Source: JBKECY01 sp047975025 (GTDB taxonomy: Bacteria > Bacillota > Clostridia > Lachnospirales > Lachnospiraceae). From it: a stretch of DNA of 59,880 nt. The DNA is taken from contig JBKECY010000042.1 in the NCBI GenBank assembly GCA_047975025.1, positions 1 through 59,880 of the forward strand, written 5' to 3'. This document shows, piece by piece, positions 7,909 through 16,539 of the stretch. The translations under genes were made by a program, and so were the position numbers. The notes under the pieces were generated by a model. That model was given only the letters and a program-made list of their open reading frames with translations, searched no databases and was not told the origin of the DNA. Within the stretch, counting starts at the first letter, position 1. The number at the start of each line of letters is the position of its first letter.

Positions 7909-10491
7909 ATGAACTATGGAAAAAGAGCAACTCGTAAAAAGCAGAAAGCCGTTACTACCCAGGCTAATAAGATGGGGAAAAAGGTTCATGTGTCTTTTGT
8001 GCGTTTTATGCTGCTGCTCATTATTGTACTTGGTATTATTGGATCATGCGCTGTCTTTGGAAGTGTCAAAGGCATCATTGATGATGCTCCGGCAGTCGAG
8101 GACATCAACATAAGCCCGCTTGGCGCTGCGACCTTTATATATGATGACGAAGGTGCTCAGCTGCAGAAACTGACCGCACCAAGTTCCAACCGTATGCCCG
8201 TCACTATTGATGCCATCCCCACACAGCTGCAAAATGCGGTCGTTGCAATCGAGGATGAGCGGTTTTATGAGCATAATGGTATTGATATCAAGGGTATTCT
8301 GCGTGCACTTGTTAAGAACATCACAAGCGGCGGTATTTCAGAGGGCGCCAGTACAATCACACAGCAGCTTCTGAAGAACAACGTCTTCACCGATTGGACC
8401 GAAGAATCTTCTCTGATTGACAGCTTTACGCGTAAGATTCAGGAACAGTATCTCGCTGTTGAAGTAGAAAAGACGATTAATGACAAGTCTGTTATTTTAG
8501 AAAATTATCTGAACACCATAAATTTAGGTGCGGGAACCTATGGAGTACAGGCGGCTGCACACAGATATTTCAACAAGGATGTCAGTGAACTCACACTTTC
8601 GGAATCGGCTACGATTGCCGGCATTACACAGAATCCGACCAGATACAATCCGATTACCCACCCTGAGGAAAATGCCAAACGCCGTAAGCTGGTACTTGAT
8701 GCCATGCTGAAACAGGAATACATTACACAGGAAGAGTACGATACCGCACTGGCTGATGATGTGTATACGCGGATTCAGGAGGCTTCTACAATTACCGAAG
8801 CGGACACTACCTCCGTATACTCCTATTTCGTGGATGAACTGACCGACCAGGTCATTAATGATTTACAGACACAAAAAGGATACACTGAGACACAGGCCTA
8901 CAATCTCCTTTACAGCGGCGGTCTGCAGATCTACACAACACAAGATCCGGACATTCAGCAGATTGTAGACGAAGAATATGCCAATGCGGAAAACTTCCCG
9001 GAAGATACACAGTATGCTCTGGAATATGCATTGACAGTAACCAATCCTGACGGAACCACGGCGAATCACAGCAAGGAAATGCTGTTACAGTATTTCCAGG
9101 CACAGGACCCATCCTTTGACCTGTTGTTTTCTTCTACCGAAGAAGCACAAAGCTATGCCGACCAATATAAAGCGGCTGCACTGTCCGACGGAAGTACCTT
9201 TGTTGCCGAGACGATTAACTTTACTCCGCAGCCACAGTCTTCTATGACAATTCAGGAACAGTCTACCGGCTATGTCAAGGCGATTATGGGCGGCAGAGGC
9301 GAGAAATCAGCCAGTCTTACACTGAACAGAGCCACGAATACGACCCGCCAGCCAGGATCAACTTTCAAAATTGTTTCTACATATGCTCCGGCACTCGACG
9401 GGAAAGATATGACACTCGCTACGACCTATATGGATGAGCCCTACAACTATTCGAATGGGCGCCCTGTCACGAATGCATCCAGAACCTATGGCGGCGAAAC
9501 CACCATACGTGAGGCGATTCAGAACTCAGTCAATACAGTGGCTGTCCAGTGTCTGACAGAAATCACACCGGAGTATGCCTACGAATATCTGCTGAAATTC
9601 GGCTTTACAACCATATTAAACAATGAAGTACAGGAAAATGGAGAAGTCTGGTCTGATTTGTATCAGCCTATGGCATTAGGTGGTCTGACTCTCGGAGTTA
9701 CAAACCTTGAGCTCAATGCTGCCTATGCTGCCATTGCGAACGGTGGACAATATATTAAGCCGATTTTCTACACCAAGATCCTGGATCAGGATGGTAATAT
9801 CCTGATTGACAATACTTCAGCCTCAACCACGATTCTAAAAGAAAGCACCGCATGGCTTTTGACAAGTGCCATGGAAGATGTCGTAACCAAGGGAACCGGT
9901 ACTGCTTTACAGCTTGACAATATGCCGGTAGCCGGTAAGACCGGAACCACTACGTCTTCGAAGGATCAGTGGTTCGCAGGTTATACACCTTATTACACCT
10001 GCACAGTATGGGCCGGATTCGATAATAATGAGACCGCTCCCGATACTTACATGCAGAAGAATTTCCAGAAAGTTCTATGGCAAAAAGTCATGTCACGTAT
10101 CCATGCGGATCTGCCGTATAAGGACTTTGAGATGCCTGCAACCGTAACAGAAGCGACGGTATGTACTACGACCGGATTGCTTGCCCGGGCAAATTGTCCG
10201 TCGATTACAGAGTACTTTGATGTTAGCAATGTACCAACTACCAAATGTACACAGCACTCTGACTATACTGCTCCTTCACGTGATTATTCGACTACCACCA
10301 CACCGACACCGACTGTCACAGGCGGGGCGGATACAACGGACGAAGAGACGGATGATACCGACACTGATACGGATACCGATACAACAACCGAGACCCCGAT
10401 TCCTGAGGATACTCCGGCAGATACAGGAGGTGCTGAGCCTACGGACGCACCTGTTGATCCGGGAACGGAAGGCGATACGCCTGCCGAATAA
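7909..10491 (+). CDS. Class A penicillin-binding protein (bifunctional transglycosylase/transpeptidase)
   Basis: Peptidoglycan synthase of 860 residues, membrane-anchored with the catalytic part outside. The N-terminus is basic and cytoplasmic, with one membrane segment at about 30-55. Glycosyltransferase domain: EDERFYEHNG, with catalytic Glu115, and GASTITQQLLKN at 147-158. Transpeptidase domain: catalytic Ser484 in STFK (484-487), SVN at 540-542, KTGT at 677-680. The last 65 residues or so form a low-complexity tail rich in Thr, Asp, Glu and Pro, including repeated Asp-Thr, unlike the compact ends of many class A proteins. The frame opens earlier, but the ATG at 7909 has AAGGAGG upstream. 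Confidence 0.96.
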   Translation: MNYGKRATRKKQKAVTTQANKMGKKVHVSFVRFMLLLIIVLGIIGSCAVFGSVKGIIDDAPAVEDINISPLGAATFIYDDEGAQLQKLTAPSSNRMPVTIDAIPTQLQNAVVAIEDERFYEHNGIDIKGILRALVKNITSGGISEGASTITQQLLKNNVFTDWTEESSLIDSFTRKIQEQYLAVEVEKTINDKSVILENYLNTINLGAGTYGVQAAAHRYFNKDVSELTLSESATIAGITQNPTRYNPITHPEENAKRRKLVLDAMLKQEYITQEEYDTALADDVYTRIQEASTITEADTTSVYSYFVDELTDQVINDLQTQKGYTETQAYNLLYSGGLQIYTTQDPDIQQIVDEEYANAENFPEDTQYALEYALTVTNPDGTTANHSKEMLLQYFQAQDPSFDLLFSSTEEAQSYADQYKAAALSDGSTFVAETINFTPQPQSSMTIQEQSTGYVKAIMGGRGEKSASLTLNRATNTTRQPGSTFKIVSTYAPALDGKDMTLATTYMDEPYNYSNGRPVTNASRTYGGETTIREAIQNSVNTVAVQCLTEITPEYAYEYLLKFGFTTILNNEVQENGEVWSDLYQPMALGGLTLGVTNLELNAAYAAIANGGQYIKPIFYTKILDQDGNILIDNTSASTTILKESTAWLLTSAMEDVVTKGTGTALQLDNMPVAGKTGTTTSSKDQWFAGYTPYYTCTVWAGFDNNETAPDTYMQKNFQKVLWQKVMSRIHADLPYKDFEMPATVTEATVCTTTGLLARANCPSITEYFDVSNVPTTKCTQHSDYTAPSRDYSTTTTPTPTVTGGADTTDEETDDTDTDTDTDTTTETPIPEDTPADTGGAEPTDAPVDPGTEGDTPAE

Positions 10492-10500
10492 CGTTTCCCC

Positions 10501-10557
10501 AAAAAGCCCCGCAGCTCTTAAGTTTACTAACTCAAGAAGCTGCGGGGCTTGCTTTTT
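10501..10557. terminator. Bidirectional terminator between the PBP gene and glcK
   Basis: An 11-bp GC-rich stem (GCCCCGCAGCT at 10506-10516 with AGCTGCGGGGC at 10538-10548). A T-rich tract follows on the plus side and an A-run (10500-10505) on the other side, so it can stop transcripts from both converging genes. Confidence 0.9.
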
Positions 10558-10566
10558 ATCTATGTT

Positions 10567-11520
10567 TTATTCTGTTATAAGCAGATCATTTAATATAAGT
10601 TTGGCACCGCCATAGATCCCGGCATCATTCCCTAATTCAGTGACTTTGATTTCCGTATTTTTACAAGGTGTAAATGCATATTTTCTATAGTAGGAGCGCA
10701 CAATGTCAATAAATTCCTCTCCTGCTTTCGAAACGCCTCCTCCGATTAAGATTGTCTCCGGATCAACAACACCTGCAACGGTTGCCAACGCGATTCCCAG
10801 ATAGTTGGACACCTCATCCACAACTTCCGAAGCCAATATATCTTTATTTTTAAATGCATCAAATACATCCTTGGCCGTTACTTGTGTCTCCCGCAGAAGG
10901 CTGGGGAGTTCACTTGCCTGCAGTTTTCCACGTGCCATACGCATGATTCCTGTTGCAGAGGCCACCTGTTCCAGACAGCCGCGTTTCCCACAGTTGCACA
11001 CTTCCTGTTCCTGTGGATTCACGAAATTATGACCGATTTCACCACCGGCTCCATGCGCTCCGGAAACCACATCACCATTTATAATCACGCCTCCGCCAAT
11101 TCCGGTACCCAGAGTAATCAGAAATACTTCTTTCTTTCCTTTGGCCGCTCCCTGCCATGCCTCACCCAGCGCCGCCAGACTGGCATCATTCGCGACCACG
11201 GTTCTTAATGAACTTAACGCTGTCAGTTCCTCTGCCACCTGTGTTTTCCCCCAGTGCAGATTGACTGCGACTTCCACCTCTCCGTTTTTTTTCGCAGGAC
11301 CGGGAATCCCGATTCCAATACCAAGTACCTGCTCCGAGGTCAGCTGCTTCTCAGTCATTTTGGCCAGCACAGTGGCCGCAATATCCGGAAGAATATGTGT
11401 CCCCTTCTCTTCCGTATTGGTCGGAATAGTCCATTTTTCCAGCAAGGTACCATCCGTTTCAAACAACCCACATTTTACAGACATACCACCTACATCAATT
11501 CCGAAACATACTTTATTCAT
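10567..11520 (-). CDS. glcK: ROK family glucokinase
   Basis: Phosphorylates glucose to glucose 6-phosphate with ATP. It has 317 residues. The ATP-binding start GIDVGGMSVKCGLF (residues 7-20) is present, with the phosphate loop TLGTGIGGGV near 137-145 and the ROK zinc motif made of His164 (EIGHNF) and Cys175, Cys177 and Cys182 in CNCGKRGCLEQ. Last gene of ftsH-uvrC-hprK-glcK, 32 bases after hprK. The pairing with HPr kinase puts sugar entry and carbon-catabolite signalling in one transcript. Other ROK sugar kinases are possible, but the motif set fits glucokinase. Confidence 0.92.
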   Translation of the reverse strand: MNKVCFGIDVGGMSVKCGLFETDGTLLEKWTIPTNTEEKGTHILPDIAATVLAKMTEKQLTSEQVLGIGIGIPGPAKKNGEVEVAVNLHWGKTQVAEELTALSSLRTVVANDASLAALGEAWQGAAKGKKEVFLITLGTGIGGGVIINGDVVSGAHGAGGEIGHNFVNPQEQEVCNCGKRGCLEQVASATGIMRMARGKLQASELPSLLRETQVTAKDVFDAFKNKDILASEVVDEVSNYLGIALATVAGVVDPETILIGGGVSKAGEEFIDIVRSYYRKYAFTPCKNTEIKVTELGNDAGIYGGAKLILNDLLITE

Positions 11521-11552
11521 TTTCCCCTCCAGCTATTATTTTAGAATGCATC

Positions 11553-12488
11553 TTAATCACGCTTCTTGTTCAGATTCGCCTGTACACGTTTGTACAGTTC
11601 TTCCGCAGCATTATAGCCCATCTTCTTCTGTCTGTGGTTCACTGCTGCAGCCTCAACAATAATAGCCAGATTTCTTCCCGGACGGATGGGAAGTGTATGG
11701 CAAACGACCTGATTTCCCAAAAACTCGGTATACTCCTGCGTCAGTCCCAGACGGTCATATTCGCGGTCTCTGTCCCATTCCGCAAGCTTAATGACCAAAT
11801 CAACAGATTGCGTATTCTTAACACTTTCAACACCGAATAGGGTCTTAACATCAATAATTCCAATTCCCCGCAGCTCAATAAAGTGCCGCGTAATATCCGG
11901 CGCTGAACCGACCAATGTAATATCGCTCACCCTTCTAAGCTCAACGACATCATCACTTACCAGTCTGTGACCGCGCTTGATCAGCTCAAGTGCCGCCTCA
12001 CTTTTTCCGATACCGCTTTCACCCATGATCAATACACCCTCGCCGTATACATCGACAAGTACTCCATGGATGGAAATGCAAGGGGCGAGCTGCACGCCCA
12101 GCCACCGTATAATCTCAGCCATAAAACTGGAGGTTGTCCGCTCCGTAGAAAATGTCGGAACACCATATTTAATCGCGAGATCCAGCATATCTTGTGTAGG
12201 TTTCGTCTGTGTGCTAAATACTACACAGGGAATCTTACTGGAGATAAACCTCTCATATGTAGCATGGGTTCTCTCTTCGGTCAGGTGCTCCAGATAGGTA
12301 TACTCAACGTACCCTATAATTTGAACCCTGTCCGCAGCAAAATGATCCAGATAGCCTGCTAATTGCAAGGCCGGTCTGTTAATATCAGGCACCATGATCC
12401 GAATATCACTCATATCAATATCCGGTGTCAGGTTTACCAGTTTTAACTCTTTTACCAGTTTTGTCAGTTCAACGCCCTTCATCTTCAA
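11553..12488 (-). CDS. hprK: HPr kinase/phosphorylase
   Basis: Phosphorylates Ser46 of HPr, or removes it again, in response to glycolytic metabolites and so controls CcpA-type catabolite repression in Gram-positives. It has 311 residues: an N-terminal domain to about 130, then the kinase domain with Walker A GESGIGKS at 156-163, then RGHRLVSDDVVE and the family signature ELRGIGIIDVKTLFG. The gap to uvrC is 10 bases. Presence of HprK supports assignment to the Firmicutes. Confidence 0.96.
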   Translation of the reverse strand: MKMKGVELTKLVKELKLVNLTPDIDMSDIRIMVPDINRPALQLAGYLDHFAADRVQIIGYVEYTYLEHLTEERTHATYERFISSKIPCVVFSTQTKPTQDMLDLAIKYGVPTFSTERTTSSFMAEIIRWLGVQLAPCISIHGVLVDVYGEGVLIMGESGIGKSEAALELIKRGHRLVSDDVVELRRVSDITLVGSAPDITRHFIELRGIGIIDVKTLFGVESVKNTQSVDLVIKLAEWDRDREYDRLGLTQEYTEFLGNQVVCHTLPIRPGRNLAIIVEAAAVNHRQKKMGYNAAEELYKRVQANLNKKRD

Positions 12489-12498
12489 TCCTTAGCTC

Positions 12499-14376
12499 CT
12501 ACTCTTCTAAATTATCAATTTCTTCTTGCATTTTATCATATTCGCGAAAAAAATCATATACTCCCTGCGCGCTTTTTTTATTCATTGATTCCACAGCCTC
12601 TAATTCCTGGGGTTCTGCCTCGCGAATAGCCTCGATTGATTGGAAATGCCGCATCAGTGCTTTTCTTCTGGACGGTCCGATTCCGGGGATATCGTCCAGT
12701 ACAGAGTGAACCTGTTGTACACTTCTTAGGGAACGGTGATATTCAATTGCAAACCGGTGTGCCTCATCCTGAATTCTGGTAATCAGATGGAAGCCTTCGC
12801 TGTTCGTAGGAATTTTATATTCGACATTATTGTAATACAGGCCCCTTGTCCTGTGATTATCATCCTTAACCATACCGCATACCGGAATCTTCAGATTCAA
12901 TTTTTCTAGAACACGCAGCGCTATATTTACCTGCCCCTTGCCGCCATCCATTAAGATCAGATCCGGTAAGATTGAAAAGCTGTCATAGTCCGTTCCTGAC
13001 TGGTGTGTAAAACGACGGGTCAGAACCTCTTCCATACTGGCATAATCATTGGGACCCTCTACCTGCTTGATCTTAAACTTTCTATAATCACTTCTCTTCG
13101 GCTTGCCCTTTTCATAGACGATCATGGAACCAACGGAAGAGAATCCACTGATATTGGAAATATCATAGGCCTCGATTCTCTGAATCGCAGGTATATGAAT
13201 CCATTGCTCCAACTCCCGCACGGCACCAATTGTACGCGCTTCTTCGCGCTTAATTCTCTCCCTGTCCTGTCCCAGAATCAGCCCGGCATTATTCGTGGCC
13301 AGCTCGACCAGTTTTTCTTTGTTTCCTTTCTTGGGCACACGTATATGCGCACGAAATCCTCGTTTGGCGGTAAGCCACTGTTCTAAGACTTCCTGACCCG
13401 CCACCTCTGTTGGAAGCATGATTTCTTTGGGAATAAACGGGGTTCCCGCATAAAACTGCTGGATAAAACTTTCCAGCACCTGGCTTTGGTCATCGCCTTG
13501 TGCCACCCTCAGATAAAAATGGTCTCTTCCGATCAGTTTACCGTCGCGCACAAAAAAGACCTGTGCCACAGCATCCTCTCCATGTATAGCAAGTCCAATA
13601 ACATCTTTGTCTTCTTCGAGCTGACTCGTGATCTTCTGCCTTTCAGCAATCTTCTCCACACTTTGAATCAGATTTCTGTATTCGGCCGCATCTTCAAAGG
13701 CAAGCTTTTCAGCCGCACTTTCCATCTGAATGGTAAGGTTTCGGATGGTTTCCTTCGTATTCCCATTCAAAAAATCAATCACGTTATCTAACTTCCCTGC
13801 ATACGCTTCCTGACTGATATATCCCTGACAGGGGGCATCACACTGCTTAATATGGTAATAGAGACATGGCCGCTCCCGGCCTATGTCTCTAGGAAGATTT
13901 CGATTACACGAACGAATCTTATATAGTTTTCGTATGAGCTCAATTGCGTCTTTTACTGCGCCCGCACTGGTGTACGGGCCATAGTATTTTGCTTTGTCCT
14001 TATGCATTCTTCTGGCGAAAAGTATACGGGGAAACGGCTCATTGAGCGTAACCTTTATAAATGGATAAGATTTGTCATCTTTGAGCATCGTATTATACTT
14101 AGGCCGATGCTCCTTAATCAGATTGCATTCCAGCACCAGCGCTTCAAGCTCTGAGTCAGTGACGATATATTCAAAGCGGGCGATCTGCGTTACCATGCGC
14201 TCAATTTTGACACCTTTGCCACGACTGCTTTGGAAATACTGCCGTACTCTGTTCTTCAGGCTAATCGCCTTACCCACGTAGATGATTGCATCCTTGCGGT
14301 CACGCATTATATAGATTCCGGGCTCCCCCGGAAGCTTTTTTAGTTCTTCTTGAATATCAAATATCGCATCTTCCAT
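12499..14376 (-). CDS. uvrC: Excinuclease ABC subunit C
   Basis: Makes both incisions in nucleotide excision repair with UvrA and UvrB. It has 625 residues. An N-terminal GIY-YIG nuclease (GIYIMRDRKDAIIYVGKA, residues about 20-37) is followed by a UvrB-contact (UVR) segment near 200-235, the RNase H-like C-terminal nuclease (YDISNISGFSSVGSMIV and DLILMDGGKGQV) and a final helix-hairpin-helix pair (LDDIPGIGPSRRKALM). Its Shine-Dalgarno AGGAAG overlaps the stop region of ftsH, 14 bases upstream. Confidence 0.96.
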   Translation of the reverse strand: MEDAIFDIQEELKKLPGEPGIYIMRDRKDAIIYVGKAISLKNRVRQYFQSSRGKGVKIERMVTQIARFEYIVTDSELEALVLECNLIKEHRPKYNTMLKDDKSYPFIKVTLNEPFPRILFARRMHKDKAKYYGPYTSAGAVKDAIELIRKLYKIRSCNRNLPRDIGRERPCLYYHIKQCDAPCQGYISQEAYAGKLDNVIDFLNGNTKETIRNLTIQMESAAEKLAFEDAAEYRNLIQSVEKIAERQKITSQLEEDKDVIGLAIHGEDAVAQVFFVRDGKLIGRDHFYLRVAQGDDQSQVLESFIQQFYAGTPFIPKEIMLPTEVAGQEVLEQWLTAKRGFRAHIRVPKKGNKEKLVELATNNAGLILGQDRERIKREEARTIGAVRELEQWIHIPAIQRIEAYDISNISGFSSVGSMIVYEKGKPKRSDYRKFKIKQVEGPNDYASMEEVLTRRFTHQSGTDYDSFSILPDLILMDGGKGQVNIALRVLEKLNLKIPVCGMVKDDNHRTRGLYYNNVEYKIPTNSEGFHLITRIQDEAHRFAIEYHRSLRSVQQVHSVLDDIPGIGPSRRKALMRHFQSIEAIREAEPQELEAVESMNKKSAQGVYDFFREYDKMQEEIDNLEE

Positions 14377-14390
14377 GTTTCACATACTTC

Positions 14391-16340
14391 CTATATTTCA
14401 GCATCGTCCTGCTGATTGTTCTCACTGATTCTGGAATCCGACTTGCTGTCAGTATCCGGCTCCCTGCCCGTTGACTCATAAAAGATATCCATAAATTCTT
14501 TACCGGTAATCGTTTCTTTTTCAATCAGGAATTCTGCAATTCTGTCTAAGGTTGGGCGATTCGCAGCAATCAGCCGTTTCGCTTCTTCATAGGATTTATG
14601 CAATAATTCCATCACTTCGTGATCGATTTCAGTTGCTGTGTCATCACCGCAGTTTAATACCATTCTTCCATCCAGATACTGGCTTTGCTGTGTTGCCAAT
14701 CCCATAAGACCAAATTTCTTCGACATACCATATTGCGTAATCATAGCCCGGGCGATTTTGGTCGCCTGCTCAATATCATTGGCGGCTCCTGTAGTCACCG
14801 TATCAAACACAAGCTCTTCTGCGGCACGTCCTCCCAGATATCCTACCAGCATTGCTTCGAGTTCCTTCTGCGTATTGAGATATTTCTCCTCTTCCGGCAC
14901 CTGCATAACGTATCCCAAGGCTCCCATCGTTCTCGGCACAATTGTGATTTTCTGAACAGGTTCCGAGTTCTTCTGCAGTGCACTTACCAGTGCATGTCCG
15001 ACCTCATGATAGGAAACGATTTTGCGCTCTTCCTTGCTCAGGATTCGATCCTTCTTCTCTTTACCCACCAGTACGACTTCAACCGCTTCCAGCAGATCGC
15101 TTTGAGAAACGGCTCTGCGACCATGCTTGACTGCCAGAATCGCTGCTTCATTAATCATATTGGCCAGGTCTGAACCAACCGCACCCGAAGTAGATAACGC
15201 AATTGCGTCAAAGTCAACGGTTTCATCCATTGCCACATCTTTGGCATGGACTTTTAGTATCTCCACACGACCTTTTAAATCCGGACGGTCAACAATGATT
15301 CGTCTGTCAAAGCGGCCCGGACGAAGCAGTGCCGGATCTAACACTTCCGGCCGGTTCGTTGCTGCCAGAATAAGAAGTCCCTTGGAGGTATCAAAACCAT
15401 CCATCTCTGCCAGCAGCTGATTTAACGTCTGCTCTCTTTCATCATTACCGCCGCCAAAATGAGAATCACGACTTTTACCAATTGCATCCACTTCATCAAT
15501 GAAGATAATGCAGGGCGCATTTTTCTTGGCCTCTTCAAACAGATCACGGACTCTCGAAGCACCCACACCAACGAACATTTCCACAAAGTCAGAACCGGAC
15601 AGTGAAAAGAATGGCACACTGGCCTCACCAGCTACCGCCTTCGCCAAAAGTGTTTTACCGGTTCCCGGAGGACCTACGAGCAAAGCACCCTTGGGCAATT
15701 TCGCACCAATGGCTGTGTATTTCGTTGGGTTATGAAGAAAGTCTACCACTTCCTGCAGGGATTCCTTAGCCTCGTCCTCACCTGCCACATCTTTAAATGT
15801 AATACCTGTCTTTTCTTTGACATATGCCTTGGCTGTGCTTTTGCCTACACCGCCCATGATACCGCCGCCTTTATTCATCCTGCGCATCAGGAACATCAGG
15901 GCAACCCATAGGATGATGCAGGGAATCAGTATGCTGAGTATCGTCGATAAAAATTCTGCTACCGCATTCGGCGGCTCCTGCTTAAACGTAATATCAGTGT
16001 TCTCAAGACGCTGCGTCAATGCAGTCCCATCTTCCAGAACCGTTGTGTAATACGTTGTTTCTCCCAGAACAGAGGTTGAACTCTCATCTTTCTTGCTATC
16101 CTTAGGAGTAATTGTCAGTGTGTTGGACTGCAGAACGACTTCATCGATTTTATCGTCCTCAATCATTTTAATGAACTCACTGTATGATATTTCTTTTTTT
16201 GTATCTTGTACCATATTTGTGAAGAAACTCACAAAGACCAGGGTAATTAATAAGCATACCAAAAAGGCTAAAATTGATTGCTTGTTTTTCTGATTATTAT
16301 TCGGATTTCTATTTTGCTTGTTATTCTGATTATTATCCAT
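14391..16340 (-). CDS. ftsH: ATP-dependent zinc metalloprotease FtsH
   Basis: Membrane-bound AAA+ protease that degrades misfolded membrane and regulatory proteins. It has 649 residues. The N-terminus is Asn/Gln-rich. Two membrane segments at about 23-43 and 130-152 flank an outside domain. Walker A GPPGTGKT is at 223-230, IIFIDEVDAIG at 278-288 and the zinc site HEVGH at 445-449. The frame extends further upstream, but the ATG at 16340 has AAAGGAGG directly before it. First gene of a four-gene operon with its own promoter at 16363-16391. Confidence 0.97.
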   Translation of the reverse strand: MDNNQNNKQNRNPNNNQKNKQSILAFLVCLLITLVFVSFFTNMVQDTKKEISYSEFIKMIEDDKIDEVVLQSNTLTITPKDSKKDESSTSVLGETTYYTTVLEDGTALTQRLENTDITFKQEPPNAVAEFLSTILSILIPCIILWVALMFLMRRMNKGGGIMGGVGKSTAKAYVKEKTGITFKDVAGEDEAKESLQEVVDFLHNPTKYTAIGAKLPKGALLVGPPGTGKTLLAKAVAGEASVPFFSLSGSDFVEMFVGVGASRVRDLFEEAKKNAPCIIFIDEVDAIGKSRDSHFGGGNDEREQTLNQLLAEMDGFDTSKGLLILAATNRPEVLDPALLRPGRFDRRIIVDRPDLKGRVEILKVHAKDVAMDETVDFDAIALSTSGAVGSDLANMINEAAILAVKHGRRAVSQSDLLEAVEVVLVGKEKKDRILSKEERKIVSYHEVGHALVSALQKNSEPVQKITIVPRTMGALGYVMQVPEEEKYLNTQKELEAMLVGYLGGRAAEELVFDTVTTGAANDIEQATKIARAMITQYGMSKKFGLMGLATQQSQYLDGRMVLNCGDDTATEIDHEVMELLHKSYEEAKRLIAANRPTLDRIAEFLIEKETITGKEFMDIFYESTGREPDTDSKSDSRISENNQQDDAEI

Positions 16341-16362
16341 ACGGCCTCCTTTTTCATACTTT

Positions 16363-16391
16363 ATTATAAAGATAGCTTGAAAATAAAGCAA
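16363..16391 (-). promoter_or_regulatory. Promoter of the ftsH-uvrC-hprK-glcK operon
   Basis: Minus strand TTGCTT (16386-16391), a 17-base spacer and TATAAT (16363-16368), ending 22 bases before the ftsH start codon. Confidence 0.7.
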
Positions 16392-16442
16392 TACAAACAA
16401 CTTGATATTCCCTTATATTTTTCTAAAACTTTTCTAAATACT

Positions 16443-16458
16443 AAATGCAATTGCATTT
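16443..16458. promoter_or_regulatory. 16-bp perfect palindrome between ftsH and pyrG
   Basis: AAATGCAATTGCATTT is fully self-complementary. It lies in the divergent ftsH/pyrG control region, about 37 bases upstream of the pyrG -10 hexamer (TATAAT at 16495-16500) and about 50 bases upstream of the ftsH -35. It may be an operator; no regulator can be named. Confidence 0.4.
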
Positions 16459-16539
16459 TTCACAAAACCACTATATTTTTTAGCCTGAATGGTGTATAAT
16501 CAATGAATTGTTTAATTTCGCATAAAGTAGGAGGAAAGT

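Noticed and set aside
16501..16539. Bacillus-type pyrG attenuator
   Set aside because: The leader is under 40 bases and contains no hairpin followed by T-run.
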